Part shown: positions 10,500 through 20,559 of the stretch, in pieces
Layout: the number at the start of each line of letters is the position of its first letter
Position numbering within the stretch: position 1 is the first letter of the stretch
Translations under genes and position numbers: made by a program
Source: Macrotrachela quadricornifera
Lineage: Eukaryota; Rotifera; Eurotatoria; Philodinida; Philodinidae
Assembly: GCA_022393335.1 (NCBI GenBank)
Contig: JAJEKB010020406.1
Coordinates: 1 to 64,000 of the forward strand
Direction: 5' to 3'
DNA: 64,000 nucleotides
The notes under the pieces: generated by a model
The model's database searches: none
Seen by the model: only the letters and a program-made list of their open reading frames with translations
Told to the model about the DNA's origin: nothing

Positions 10500-12077
10500 A
10501 TGGCGTCTGACCATATTCCAGCTCGTTTTCTTTCATTACCAAACGAACTTATTCATCATATTTTCAAATATCTGTCAGCTGCTGAGCTGATCGAATCTTT
10601 TGGACATTTACCTAATAATCATCTGCAGCAGCTTTTGGCATCTCATATGTATCTGGTGGAGTTAAAGTTGACTGATGCCAAATCAGTCGCTTGGCTCAAT
10701 CAATATCGTACCGTCGTACAACGATATGCCAAACGCATCACTGTTGATATTCAATTAGCTGAGAAAGTTTTACATGTAATACCTAAGCTCGACGCGCTCA
10801 CTATCGTGTATGATAGTGAAACAGAATACGCTGTCGACCGCTTTATAGCCCGTTTTCAAACAGTGAAAGATGTGCATGTGGGCGAACTTACTCTATCGAC
10901 TTACGATGGCAGTATAAGTAAGGATACAACCAATCGATTGTTGGGTGGTAATGGCCAGCTTCCCGAACATACACTAAATGTGACTGATTGTCGTCTTGAG
11001 CTCGATATGCTTACTTTACCCTCACATTCTTGGCTTCGTCATTTAAACTGCATTGTCAAAGAAGAAGCATTTCTACATGCTTTGCTTGCACGTTTGCCAT
11101 CTTTGGAAACTATCAAAATTGGATTCATTTCACATGGACTCGAAAGAGAATCGACTATTTTCACAGACCCCAACATCAGGATTATATCAGTCAAAACAGG
11201 TGTTGATAGTGATGACGAGAACCCTGTTGTTCTCCCTCGATATAAGCCTAAGAAAGATGCTCAAAGCGTTACTGTGGTAGCACCCCCACGCCTGCGTTCA
11301 ATCTCAGTTACTGGTCACATTGCTAACCTTGATCTACTCAGTCGACTCTTTCGACTGAGTTCAAAATCGTTGAAAACAGTCAAAATGAATATTTATGCCT
11401 ACTCTATTATTGATCCTGAGCAAGTGAATCGTGTCGACAACCATATCAATTTTGATTTTCGTATAAACTATCATCTGTTTCAATTACCTGCTGACTTTGA
11501 CTGGAAATCATATATCAACGCATTTACACACCGATCTGTTCTTCGGTGTGAAGAAAAGGTTCTTTGCTGCTTGTCATCCATCATAAATACAACTGTTTTC
11601 TGGCTTCAAACTCCGAAAATATTCATTACATTACCCCAAGCACTTTACTTTCCACAGGTACGTACTCTGAAATTTCAATACTGTTTATTCACGATCGATA
11701 GTAATACGGTAAAATTGATTCGAAAAACATTTCCTTTCATATATATACTAATCTGGCGATTGCGGTCACCACGAGTAACAAGTGTAATATCACTTGATAT
11801 GGTGACTACTCTTGTTGTACATTCAGATGATCGTCAAACACTACAAGGTCTCTTCTATTTATGTCCTAATGTAACACGTTTGTATTTTACAAAAGCCTTC
11901 GGACAAGCGAAAAACTTGCCAGACCTAAATGGAGAACCAGCGCGAAATGTTTGTGGACAAATAAAGCGAGTACAACTCATCTTCGACGAGAAAGTGGATC
12001 ACAAGTCGGTAAAGGAACTATTCCCAAACGCCCAGATCACAAATGATGCAAATCCATTTTACGAAAACAGGTTTTGA
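10500..12077 (+). CDS. F-box protein with divergent C-terminal region
   Basis: A single exon of 525 codons begins at a clear ATG. Residues about 10-50 form an F-box (SLPNELIHHIFKYLSAAELI), which in the family binds Skp1 and places the protein in an SCF ubiquitin ligase. The remainder has leucine-rich stretches at irregular spacing, probably a divergent LRR-like substrate-recruitment region. Large families of such proteins are expected in bdelloids. It is related in general layout to the gene at 39941-45802 but clearly diverged. No substrate can be proposed. The reading frame is intact. Confidence 0.8.
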   Translation: MASDHIPARFLSLPNELIHHIFKYLSAAELIESFGHLPNNHLQQLLASHMYLVELKLTDAKSVAWLNQYRTVVQRYAKRITVDIQLAEKVLHVIPKLDALTIVYDSETEYAVDRFIARFQTVKDVHVGELTLSTYDGSISKDTTNRLLGGNGQLPEHTLNVTDCRLELDMLTLPSHSWLRHLNCIVKEEAFLHALLARLPSLETIKIGFISHGLERESTIFTDPNIRIISVKTGVDSDDENPVVLPRYKPKKDAQSVTVVAPPRLRSISVTGHIANLDLLSRLFRLSSKSLKTVKMNIYAYSIIDPEQVNRVDNHINFDFRINYHLFQLPADFDWKSYINAFTHRSVLRCEEKVLCCLSSIINTTVFWLQTPKIFITLPQALYFPQVRTLKFQYCLFTIDSNTVKLIRKTFPFIYILIWRLRSPRVTSVISLDMVTTLVVHSDDRQTLQGLFYLCPNVTRLYFTKAFGQAKNLPDLNGEPARNVCGQIKRVQLIFDEKVDHKSVKELFPNAQITNDANPFYENRF

Positions 12078-12609
12078 ATATATACATTCTATGTTGGTCA
12101 ATTTGGTTGAAAATGATATATTGGATATTATTCGAAAAACTTTACTGACTGATTTTTTTCTGTTAATCATCGTTGGCTTTTTTTCTATTACCAATATAGC
12201 TCTACTTCGTGGGAAATTGAAATCAATGCTGCTTGATTTTTGTGTTTTCGTTGTCTGAAGAGTGGAGTTATTTCCACACGCTTTATCTCAGTTAGACTCC
12301 TACAACCCAGGCCGATCAGAAACAGGCGGAATGTGTGGATGGGTGTGAATGTGGGTACAGTAGTGTATAAAAATATAGACTCAGAGTGTACTATTCAGTT
12401 CATCAACTTCGTCCATGGAGACAAATGATGTTCTTTACATACTTTTCGTAGGACAGATCATCTTCTTTTAGAATCTGTATTCCATCGTCCGCTTCTGTCT
12501 AAACTTAATGAGGAAAAAAACTCTTTCAAAAAAAGACGAATTTTTGCTTGTACAAAGTTATAGATTCACAAGAGAACTTTCAAAAAACAATTCCAAAGTC
12601 TGTCAATAT
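12078..12609. other. intergenic
   Basis: I see no gene or clear repeat here. Confidence 0.4.
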
Positions 12610-13170
12610 TTACTCATTGTCCTCCTTTGACTATCTGACAATACTTTAGACAGCGGGGCATCGAATCAATCAATCTTTTACAAGTATGTGCATCGAAACT
12701 GTTCTGTATTGCATTGATCATCGTCTGTCATTGTGCCAAGATCTTAAACCGCCTTTCTTTAAGCCAATCATCGTTGAGATCCCAAGGATTTTCTATCGAG
12801 TTTAAATCTGGCGACGAATAGGATCAATTTATAAATGCGATATTATTTCTTTCAAAATAGTTCATGGCATTTCGAGCTGTGAGGAGGATGTTGTCTTACA
12901 TGTACGTTCGATTGTTATGTTTTGTACTAAATATATCTCGAATGAATCGTGGAAAGACATCGCCCGTGATCTGAATGTATATTGTACTATCAACTCGACT
13001 TTCATGGAATACCACCGGACCAATGGTAGCACTTACCACATAACCCCACACACTAACATCCTTCCATTTTGCATTTAAGGTACGTAACTGACTGTTCGAT
13101 CGGTTTTGTCCATCGTGTACCGTGGGTCATCCTTTCGAAAGCGTACCGGATTTTACATCGACTAATTTCA
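12610..13170 (-). pseudogene. dead Tc1-type transposase (catalytic part)
   Basis: The minus strand translates, with interruptions, to VWGYVVSATIGPVVFHES, then NNRTYM-stop-DNILLTARNAM, then SPDLNSIENPWDL. These correspond to the Tc1/IS630 pattern of a VWG strand, the second Asp in a DN motif, and the SPDLNPIENxW block before the catalytic Glu/Asp. In-frame stops interrupt it (at the DN motif, after AFIN, and after ILAQ). It would have been a cut-and-paste DDE transposase. The upstream part merges into the foldback arm below. Confidence 0.8.
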
Positions 13171-14369
13171 AATCAAATAAAACTTTCTGAGTTTATAGAA
13201 CTTGTAATGTAAGCATGGCTGGAGATTCAAAAAATTTCAAAAACCTTGTGAAGAGATCCAAATAGGAGGAACAATTTAGAGCCTTCCAGCCACGATCGGA
13301 TTGCTGAAATGTCTTTATTTTAAATGATAGAAAGCTGAAACTTTTAGACTAGATACTATTCAATGAGGTAACCATTTCATTAAGCGGAAGCTTTTTCGTC
13401 TGACGTTTTCTATGGATCAAAAAGCTAATCACAAAAATTAACTTTTTCAAGTTTTTGGAGGCTAAATTTCTCTGACAAGAGACAAGATTTAATTAACAGT
13501 TTTATATAAATTAGAATCATCTTTGAAAGTACTAATCAGTTATGAGACTTGAGCGGATTTAAAACCAATGCTGACCGTCAAGACAGGAGGCTCAACGGAA
13601 TCGATTTTTCCTTTTGCCTAAACTTTAGAACTGTCTCATAAGAAAATTAAGGATTCTGATGAGAAGATCAATATATATTCATAGTCTATTTAAACAGAGC
13701 TTACAAAAAATTATATTTCAATATTGGCCCGGCACTTGTAGAAGCGACCAATTTTTTTAGAATTTTCAAACTCATTGGTCGTTGAAGGAAACCCGTTTTT
13801 GTTATAGCCTATGCCAAGGCAATCTCAAATATAAGGTTCTTTCCTAACTAGAATCGTTCTTTTTCCAGTAGACTGCCTTAAAACTTCGGCAAAAGTGAAA
13901 ATCAACCCCGTTGAATTTCCTGTCTTGACGGCCAGCTTTGGTTTTAAATCCGCTCAAGTCTCATAACTGATTAGTACTTTCAAAGATGATTCTAATGTAT
14001 ATAAAATCGTTAATTAAATCTTGTCTCTTGTCGGAGAAATTTAGCTTCCAAAAACTTGAAAAAGTTAATTTTTGTGCCTAGCTTTTTGATCCAAAGAAAA
14101 CGCCAGACGAAAAAGCTTCCTCTTGATGAAAAGTTCACATCGTTGAATAGTATCTAGTCTAAAAGTTTCAGCTTTCTATCATTTAAAATAAAGACATTTC
14201 AGCAATCCGATTTTGGCTGGAAGGCTCTAAATTGTCCCTACTATTTGGATCTCTTCGTAAGGTTTCTGAAATTTTTTGAATCCCCAACGATGCTTACATT
14301 ACGAGTTCTATAAGCTCAGAAGGTTTCATTTGATTTGAAAACGGTCGATGTAAAGTCTGGTACGTTTCC
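13130..14369. repeat. long foldback with about 0.5-kb arms
   Basis: The left arm (about 13130-13640) and the right arm (about 13865-14369) are inverted copies with moderate divergence. Shared blocks include GTACTAATCAGTTATGAGAC (left) against GTCTCATAACTGATTAGTAC (right), and AAAGCTGAAACTTTTAGACT against its complement. The spacer is about 225 bp. The left arm runs into the Tc1-type transposase remnant, and homology of the right arm resumes for a short way after the hAT-like insertion (15035 to about 15062). The arms are therefore probably part of the same Tc1-type element. Confidence 0.8.
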
Positions 14370-14377
14370 GAAAGAAT

Positions 14378-15034
14378 TAGAAGTCTGCGGTTCCAAAAAC
14401 TACGTGAAACCCGAATCGGAACCGGCTTCGGGGTTACGGTTCGGTTCCATAAATATTAGATAGAACCGTGGAACGGTTAAGTTGTCAAATATATGAACAG
14501 ATGTTTTAGTATCTTGAACTGTTTATATTTTTTACTATCAGAACTACTTGATATTTATTGATAAAATATGTTTTTCAAAATTTACCAAAAAAAGTAGACA
14601 AACAAAAGAGCTTTATACAAAATAACATGTTCGAAAATATACTTATTTAAATAGAAAGAACTTTTATAAAAATTCAATTTCATTATTTTCTTTGTATATA
14701 ATGGCGTCATCAGAAAAAACAACGCACTTTTTTTCAGCTACTTTAAACTTTTTTCCCATTGTCACAAAGGAACTGAATAAGAAACTGAATAATAAAACGC
14801 GTTCACTTAATAAACAAATATACATCATTGATATTGTTTTTCAAAAAAATATCTTTGTACAATTGTGTAAGAATTGGAACAAAGCACAACGAATGAAAAT
14901 ATTTATCATTCTAATGTTAATAAAAAAAAACGTGACATCAGTAGCCAAACATCGGAACAACGGTTCCGATTTTTTTAGCGCTTCCCCAGCTGTTTTTTCT
15001 ACGGTTCCAGTTTTTGTGGAACCGCAGACCTCTA
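14378..15034. mobile_element. hAT-like non-autonomous element with perfect 8-bp target duplication
   Basis: The termini are TAGAAGTCTGCGGTTCC and GGAACCGCAGACCTCTA, an inverted repeat with one mismatch. The element is flanked on both sides by GAAAGAAT (14370-14377 and 15035-15042), a perfect 8-bp duplication diagnostic of hAT-type insertion. At 657 bp it is too short for a transposase. A chance ORF at 14692-15072 overruns its end and is not a gene. Subterminal GGTTCC/GGAACC words recur at both ends. It interrupts the right arm of the foldback, so it is younger than that element. Confidence 0.85.
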
Positions 15035-15042
15035 GAAAGAAT

Positions 15043-15507
15043 AACCCACAAATGTCCAGAATTTGTTTATAACGAGCATTCTGTTAAAAGTAGGTTTTGT
15101 ATTACTTATTTAAAATAGAGAAATATAGTCATTCTGATAATTCTTTTTATCAAATCGGATGTGTTAAAAGCATATTTATATCAAAACATGGTTATAAAAG
15201 TAAAATAATAATGGTATAAAACTATATCATACCAGCAAAGTGAAAGAAAAGGCTTGGGGCTACTAGAATAAAATAGATCAATATTTTTGTGATTCAACAA
15301 CAATTTTATTTTTTAACAAATATATGCAACACCAATCAACAATATAATCATTGTTATTTTACTTGAAAAACGATTCTTTTTTTGACGAATTAAAGAGGAT
15401 ATTGATTTATCAATTCAGCATAGACAAGTTCTATAAGTTTAATTTCAAATTTTTTATTGAGAAAAGAAAAATATTACATTTAAAAGAAAAAGAACAATAA
15501 AATATTG
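15043..15507. other. 3' flank of the LanM-like gene
   Basis: AT-rich. TTTATT at 15453-15458 is an AATAAA poly(A) signal on the minus strand, about 50 bp past the stop codon of the LanM-like gene. There is no sign of a cyclase-coding continuation in any frame. Confidence 0.6.
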
Positions 15508-17205
15508 TTAATCTTGTAAGCATTTATAGCAAGGACAATGTGAAGTAATGGTTGGATTTGATTTAATTACATTTCTTAAAATTGCAATCTGTCTATTACA
15601 ATATGTATCATTAGCATGATCGATATTCGAACGTATTTGTTCGATTGATGAATATTTGAAATAATTATCACATTTTTCATTGTCTCCAATAAACAAATCT
15701 TTTGAATTTGGTTGATGAATAAAATATGGAATATTGAGTTGAAGTAATTCGTTGATTTCACATTGAATTAATTTCAAATTTAAATCGGATGAATGTAATT
15801 GAAGATAGTTTTCTAAATATTGTCGAGCTACTTGTTGATTAGCTGAAAATTGTGGTTGTTGTAATCGTCTAATTAGCATGGCATAAAATAATGTAGTACG
15901 AACTAATTCTCTAGCCGAACTTATCCTTTTAATTAGATACCAAAATTCATTATTAGTATCTAATAATAGTGATGCATGATTTTGAATATGTTGATAAGTA
16001 TATACATAACCTTGAATAAACTCATCTAAAAATGATTCGATTGTATAAGCTTGTTTATCTAAGCAAGGAGCATTTTGTAAGATATCATATGTTGGTTCTG
16101 TTGAAGATTGATCTGTAATAATATCATTTTGAGATCGACTAAAACGTAATTTAATTTGATCAGTATGATCATTGATAATAATCGGTTGAAATATCTGTTT
16201 TGTATACCCAGCTGCTTGAAAAGCTGAACAACTTTTAATTCTATCACATTTATCAATATGATCTGGTTTATCAATTAAACCTGTAAATAATATACTTCGT
16301 TCTTCTTCTAATGAACCTATTTTAACTTCTAATTGTTTAATATCAAAATTTTGAAAAAGTGTTTCACTATCAATAAGATATGGATATTCTCCATTAGAAA
16401 TAAAATTTTCACAATGTCCATCACAATAATTTAATATATCTAAAACAGCTAACATACTTCCACTACGCTTATAATAATTTCTCATTTCATTAATATTATT
16501 GCAGGATTTATGTTCTATATATTCATACCATGAATAATTAGTTCTTTTTAAAAATTGACGTGTTTTAATATTGTATGGATAAGATAGATCTAACAAATTA
16601 ATAAATACTTGAAATGTTTGATCAAGAGAAGAATCACAATTTTTATAAACTAGTTTTTGTTTATCTTTAAAAGTTAATAAAATAACTGTTTGACCTTTTT
16701 GATGTCTATCAGAGCCAGATAAATGAATTTCAAGAAGATTTATCGGATTAGCATCGATAGACAATGTTTTGCTAATATCATATCTATCTTTAACTAAACG
16801 ATTTAAACATGTTTTGACATTTTCAACTGTTGAATGACAAAATGTTCTAACATTAATGAATACAAAAGAATATTTTTCAATTATTTCTCGAGCTACATTT
16901 GTCCATGAATGTTTTGAAGAATCAATAAAAAAATTTCGATATTTTTCATGCGATGTCAGACTATTATTCTCCTGTTTGTGTTCATGTATTTCATAGACAA
17001 TAATTGGTAATATCATATCATCTAATTCATCTGCTATATGCTGCAATATATCAAATAATATTCCATCAATATAAATACATTCTAATTCTTCCAATTGATT
17101 GATTAATTCTTTAGCAAGATTTTGTAAATCATTTATATAATATTGAGCACGAAATACATCACGATATTTGATACTTTGCACAATTCCATTATAAATGTTA
17201 GTCAT
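15508..17205 (-). CDS. LanM-type lanthipeptide synthetase dehydratase domain (DUF4135), no cyclase domain
   Basis: An intact single exon of 565 codons; an in-frame TGA lies a short way upstream of the ATG. Class II lanthipeptide synthetases phosphorylate Ser/Thr of a precursor peptide and eliminate phosphate to give dehydroalanine/dehydrobutyrine; a C-terminal LanC domain then forms thioethers. Here the dehydratase signatures are plain: SGSDRHQKGQTVILLTF (D166, H168), KLVYK (K188), NYCDGHCENFI (D262, H264, N267), YPYLIDSETLF (D279) and ARELVRTTLFYA (R432, T438). These match, with near-identical spacing, the activation and elimination residues I recall for the characterised enzyme CylM (D252, H254, K274, D347, H349, N352, D364, R506, T512). 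The chain ends in HCPCYKCLQD, so the roughly 400-residue LanC cyclase half is absent, and the N-terminus is about 85 residues shorter than CylM. Codon use is as AT-rich as its neighbours, suggesting long residence. It is divergently paired with the small gene at 17747. Bacterial origin by horizontal transfer is inference. Confidence 0.9.
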   Translation of the reverse strand: MTNIYNGIVQSIKYRDVFRAQYYINDLQNLAKELINQLEELECIYIDGILFDILQHIADELDDMILPIIVYEIHEHKQENNSLTSHEKYRNFFIDSSKHSWTNVAREIIEKYSFVFINVRTFCHSTVENVKTCLNRLVKDRYDISKTLSIDANPINLLEIHLSGSDRHQKGQTVILLTFKDKQKLVYKNCDSSLDQTFQVFINLLDLSYPYNIKTRQFLKRTNYSWYEYIEHKSCNNINEMRNYYKRSGSMLAVLDILNYCDGHCENFISNGEYPYLIDSETLFQNFDIKQLEVKIGSLEEERSILFTGLIDKPDHIDKCDRIKSCSAFQAAGYTKQIFQPIIINDHTDQIKLRFSRSQNDIITDQSSTEPTYDILQNAPCLDKQAYTIESFLDEFIQGYVYTYQHIQNHASLLLDTNNEFWYLIKRISSARELVRTTLFYAMLIRRLQQPQFSANQQVARQYLENYLQLHSSDLNLKLIQCEINELLQLNIPYFIHQPNSKDLFIGDNEKCDNYFKYSSIEQIRSNIDHANDTYCNRQIAILRNVIKSNPTITSHCPCYKCLQD

Positions 17206-17746
17206 TTTAATATTTAGAAAATATATTTCGGAATTGCAGAAATCAATTAAATGTATAATTGTATCATCTGGTTATATTCTCATTTAATTTATTAGGATTT
17301 TTGTTGGAAAAAAATCGAACGGAAATATTCAAGTCGGAAGTCGAGATAAAGAATAGAACGAAGAAAATAGGATTAGTTTTGTACCGTGTTTAACTTCCGA
17401 CTATATTGAAGCAGCTGGTATTTATTTATTTTGTTTTTAACTAAATGAAACCTATTCAATAAAATAAAGGCAAAGGGTTTTAAAGTATATCATTTCCGAG
17501 TTTTTCCTATATTCTCATAAACCCTTTTTGATCAAAATCATATGATGATTTAGCAATATTTTTGCGCAGTTTAACCCTGTTTCGATTACAATTACGTGGC
17601 ACATTTTTTTAATTGACTTCTTTTCCCGCCTACATTAACCCCATGTTTTAAACTATATAAATAGCGATTGAAAATCACTTGTAATCAATTGAATTTAACT
17701 CGTACAATATTTTCATAATAAAACTTTGTATTATAACAATATCAAA
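17206..17746. promoter_or_regulatory. divergent promoter region between LanM-like gene and small peptide gene; TATA box
   Basis: This 541-bp region separates two ATGs pointing away from each other. A good TATA box (TATATAAATAG, 17654-17664) sits 83 bp before the plus-strand ATG, the right distance for a short 5' UTR. No equally clear TATA is seen for the minus-strand gene. A short inverted pair (GTCGGAAGT near 17335, ACTTCCGAC near 17393) lies between. Sharing this region could allow co-regulation. Confidence 0.6.
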
Positions 17747-18072
17747 ATGAAGTTAGTATTTGAAATATAAAATTCATATGATTATATTTTACTATAATAC
17801 ATGAAAATTATCTTCATTTCAGTGCATTTGAATCTCATTTATCATCAATTACTGGAATTAATGATTTACGACTTCCAAATCAAGAAAACATTGGCGGTTT
17901 ATTACGACATTCAACAAAATGTTGTGCTACAGGTACTTGCGATAGTGTGGCATTCACAAAGAAAAATAATCGAAATCAAATATTATCAAATGAAATAAAA
18001 CAGAATGTTCATATTGAAGAACAGCAACCATCTCTATGTAATTTATTAATTCAATATGGACCTCTTATCTAA
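17747..18072 (+). CDS. putative lanthipeptide-like precursor, two exons, 84 aa
   Basis: Exon 1 is 17747-17751 (ATGAA), the intron is 17752-17822 (GTTAGT...TTCATTTCAG, 71 bp) and exon 2 is 17823-18072, ending in TAA. Splicing gives an uninterrupted 84-residue frame; without it the first frame stops at once. A TATA box lies upstream and AATAAA (18083-18088) follows the stop. Residues 1-27 look like a RiPP leader: short, with acidic and hydrophobic residues, ending in E-N-I-G-G (23-27), the double-glycine motif that precedes the cleavage site in class II lanthipeptide leaders. The next residues hold a dense Ser/Thr/Cys cluster (HSTKCCATGTCDS, 31-43), suitable for dehydration and ring formation. 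A further Cys is at 74. It has no signal peptide of the usual hydrophobic kind and no membrane segment. Its position opposite a LanM-like enzyme is the strongest argument. Alternatives are an unrelated small protein or a longer core extending to residue 84. Confidence 0.6.
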
Positions 18073-18742
18073 AACAATATTCAATAAAATATAAACATAT
18101 TTATCCATGAAAATTGCTTCTATTCAATTCACTTGTAATTCTTATTCTTTTAAATATTCTTTGATATTTTATTCCTTTATAATGATAATCTAATCAAGAA
18201 ATAAATATTTTTAAAATGCTTCTATTCTTTTTTTAACATATTGGATTCAAGATGCTTGAATCAATCAATCAATCAGATCACTACGTCATCATTCTTCACG
18301 TAGAAATGAGAAATGGAATATTTCCAACTTTTAGAAGAGATGAATATTAAAGACATCGTCACTTGTAGAGAAAAGATTTAGTGTCATCCTGTAAAAACAA
18401 TTGTGGATCAGCATTATCTGACAAATTCTGCTTTGCACTTAAAGTATTCAAACGTGACAGTAGAATCTACGATTGATTTGAAGAAGTTTGAATTCAATAT
18501 TTTTTCTTGTTTTCGGTCTAATAATGAATAGAGATTAATGTGATTTGTTTCTTAATTTATTAAATCTAAGTTTAGAAAATTTAATTATCGAAAATATACT
18601 TTTTTACTTTATGCTTTTTAAAAGTTCGAAATGGTTATGTTAGATATTGGTGTACATGTGACTAACCAGATTCATTTAAGGGTAACCCCAGTACTATAGA
18701 ACTCGTTAATTCGATTCGACTATTCAACTATTACTACATGGT
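18073..18742. other. intergenic
   Basis: Contains the AATAAA signal of the preceding gene at 18083-18088. Beyond that I see no gene and no second precursor-like ORF. Confidence 0.4.
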
Positions 18743-18965
18743 AGATTAAGGATGCTACTATAGGATACTGCCTGAGAATGCTGCCTACAGGATGCTGAAA
18801 GTAGTCCATGGAGAAAAGATGCTGTCCGTTGCATTTGGCAGCAACCTACAGGCAGTGGTTCCTTGACAACCTCACCCACACCCATACCCATACCCTCACC
18901 CTCGACATTATGTGTATTAGTTCTAGCATCCTGCAGGAAGCATCCTGTAGTTAGCGTCCTTAATC
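18743..18965. repeat. small inverted-repeat element with C-rich telomere-like core
   Basis: GATTAAGGATGCTACTATAG (18743) pairs with the complementary terminus ending CTGTAGTTAGCGTCCTTAATC (split here: CTGTAGTTAGCG then TCCTTAATC). Inside lie several GGATGC-type words and a C-rich tract (CCCACACCCATACCCATACC) near 18873-18900. On the minus strand that tract reads as G-runs separated by TGT, TAT or TGA. Confidence 0.6.
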
Positions 18966-20559
18966 TTTCATGTATCAATAGCTGAAGCGTCTTTTCGGCT
19001 TTTACATGTATGTTCTTTCTGTTTCTCTTGTTTATATGTGTGTGCAGTCTGCTTTTATATTCATTCGTTCTTAATATACGTTTTGATATATATTCATCAA
19101 TGAGTGTATTCTCTCTTTCTCACTTGCAGACAGAGCTTAGCTGGAGAGAGAGAGAGAGCCAACAATACAAAGGACTGAATTGTGCCCCAGATAACCTTCC
19201 GTTTAACTTCGTTCGATCGAGCTGCTATTTTTACCACAGATACTTTGAACGATTCTCCAGAGGTAAAATCGTCGGTTTTCATTTCTGATATTTTTATCCG
19301 GATTTATAGGGTTCGGAAGATCAAAAACTTGGTTCTAGGGAAAATCTTTACGTATTTAAAAATATTTTCAGGCAAATCAGATCAGGTTTGATGTACCAGT
19401 CCCTCTGCAAGATAAAGACCTTTAGAAAACCAGTAGGTTCTTCGAAAAACCATAAAAACCACCTTAGAAAATTTTTTCCTCGAGCACGTGTTTGATCATT
19501 TTAGGTGGTCTATCTATCATAAAAGTTTCAACTCAATCGGGCTTACTGTCTTTGAGATCTGTAAATCGTCAAAAGAGAGGGGAAGGGTACCCTTGACCTC
19601 CTTAAATAAGAATGCAAGATATGACTTTATTGGAAAAATTGTAGCCGATTTCTGCTGTGTAGCGTATAGAAAAGAACCATTATCTGCTTTTTTAAATGCA
19701 TTTTCTATTATGTTTTAAGCAATAGAACTACTTCTGAAGAATACTATGTTAAAAAACTCGTTCGGACGATATTATTATTTATATAATTCTATACTTTCAA
19801 AAAGCCTTAAAAAATAGACCCAATCAACATGATTTAAGTTTCTGAAATAAGATTTAGTAAGATTAAACTTATATTTATAGAAGTCATATATACCTAGATA
19901 AATCAATCCAATCGGATTCCTAATAACGAAACGTTTTCGGAACCCCGGCGATTGAATTCCGAGCGTTGGGTCTAACAAAATTCTCCGATGATTGAAACCC
20001 ATTGAAAGCTGTCGGATTAAACTATTTATATTCCAAGTTGAACAATCTGGCCTGGAAACGATCGGTTCCGGACAACTCCGGAGATTTCATAGAATCAGTA
20101 TTCCAATGAACGGATTCAGTAGCAGGATTTGTCAGGTTTCATCCGGAACCAACAGTAACCTGTCAAAACCGATAGCCGGATACAATCACCGGAATACTGC
20201 TTCCATGTTCCGTCGATTTCCAGTGTTTTCCTCCTCTTTCCGGCCGGTTCTGACCGTTTCCTGAGACTGGAATCTTCGACCCGTGTATATTTTTTGAGCT
20301 ATGACACACTTCTGTCGAATTACATCGGAAGTTATCAGGAGAATCAGCAATAAATAAAAAGTATTTAAGAAATATTTTTAACATTTCTAATTTATAATAT
20401 TTGTCGAAGTTCAGCGGAAGGTATCGAACACATATAATGTATATATGAAAAGCTTTCAAATATCTTTTGAGAATAGACTGCTTAATGGTGATGTGATTGT
20501 GTTTTAGTGGGCAGTAAGAGATGTTACTTATCAAGAATCGTTTGTAGGCTTTGGTGGTT
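18966..20559. other. non-coding, mixed debris
   Basis: There is a short GA microsatellite at 19145-19159 and TCCGGA/GGTTCC-rich sequence at 19925-20270. The longest ORF overlapping this stretch (minus strand, 20163-20708) has no family likeness. No gene is supported. Confidence 0.4.

Noticed and set aside
14692..15072. 126-codon ORF on the plus strand
   Set aside because: It lies in the hAT-like element and runs over its right end and target duplication, so it cannot be a conserved gene.
17801..17998. 65-codon plus-strand ORF
   Set aside because: It is in a different frame from the spliced small gene and starts inside its intron.
15508..18072. Bacterial contaminant contig carrying a lan operon
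   Set aside because: The locus has a spliceosomal intron, TATA box and AATAAA signals, lies between eukaryotic transposons, and has the local base composition.
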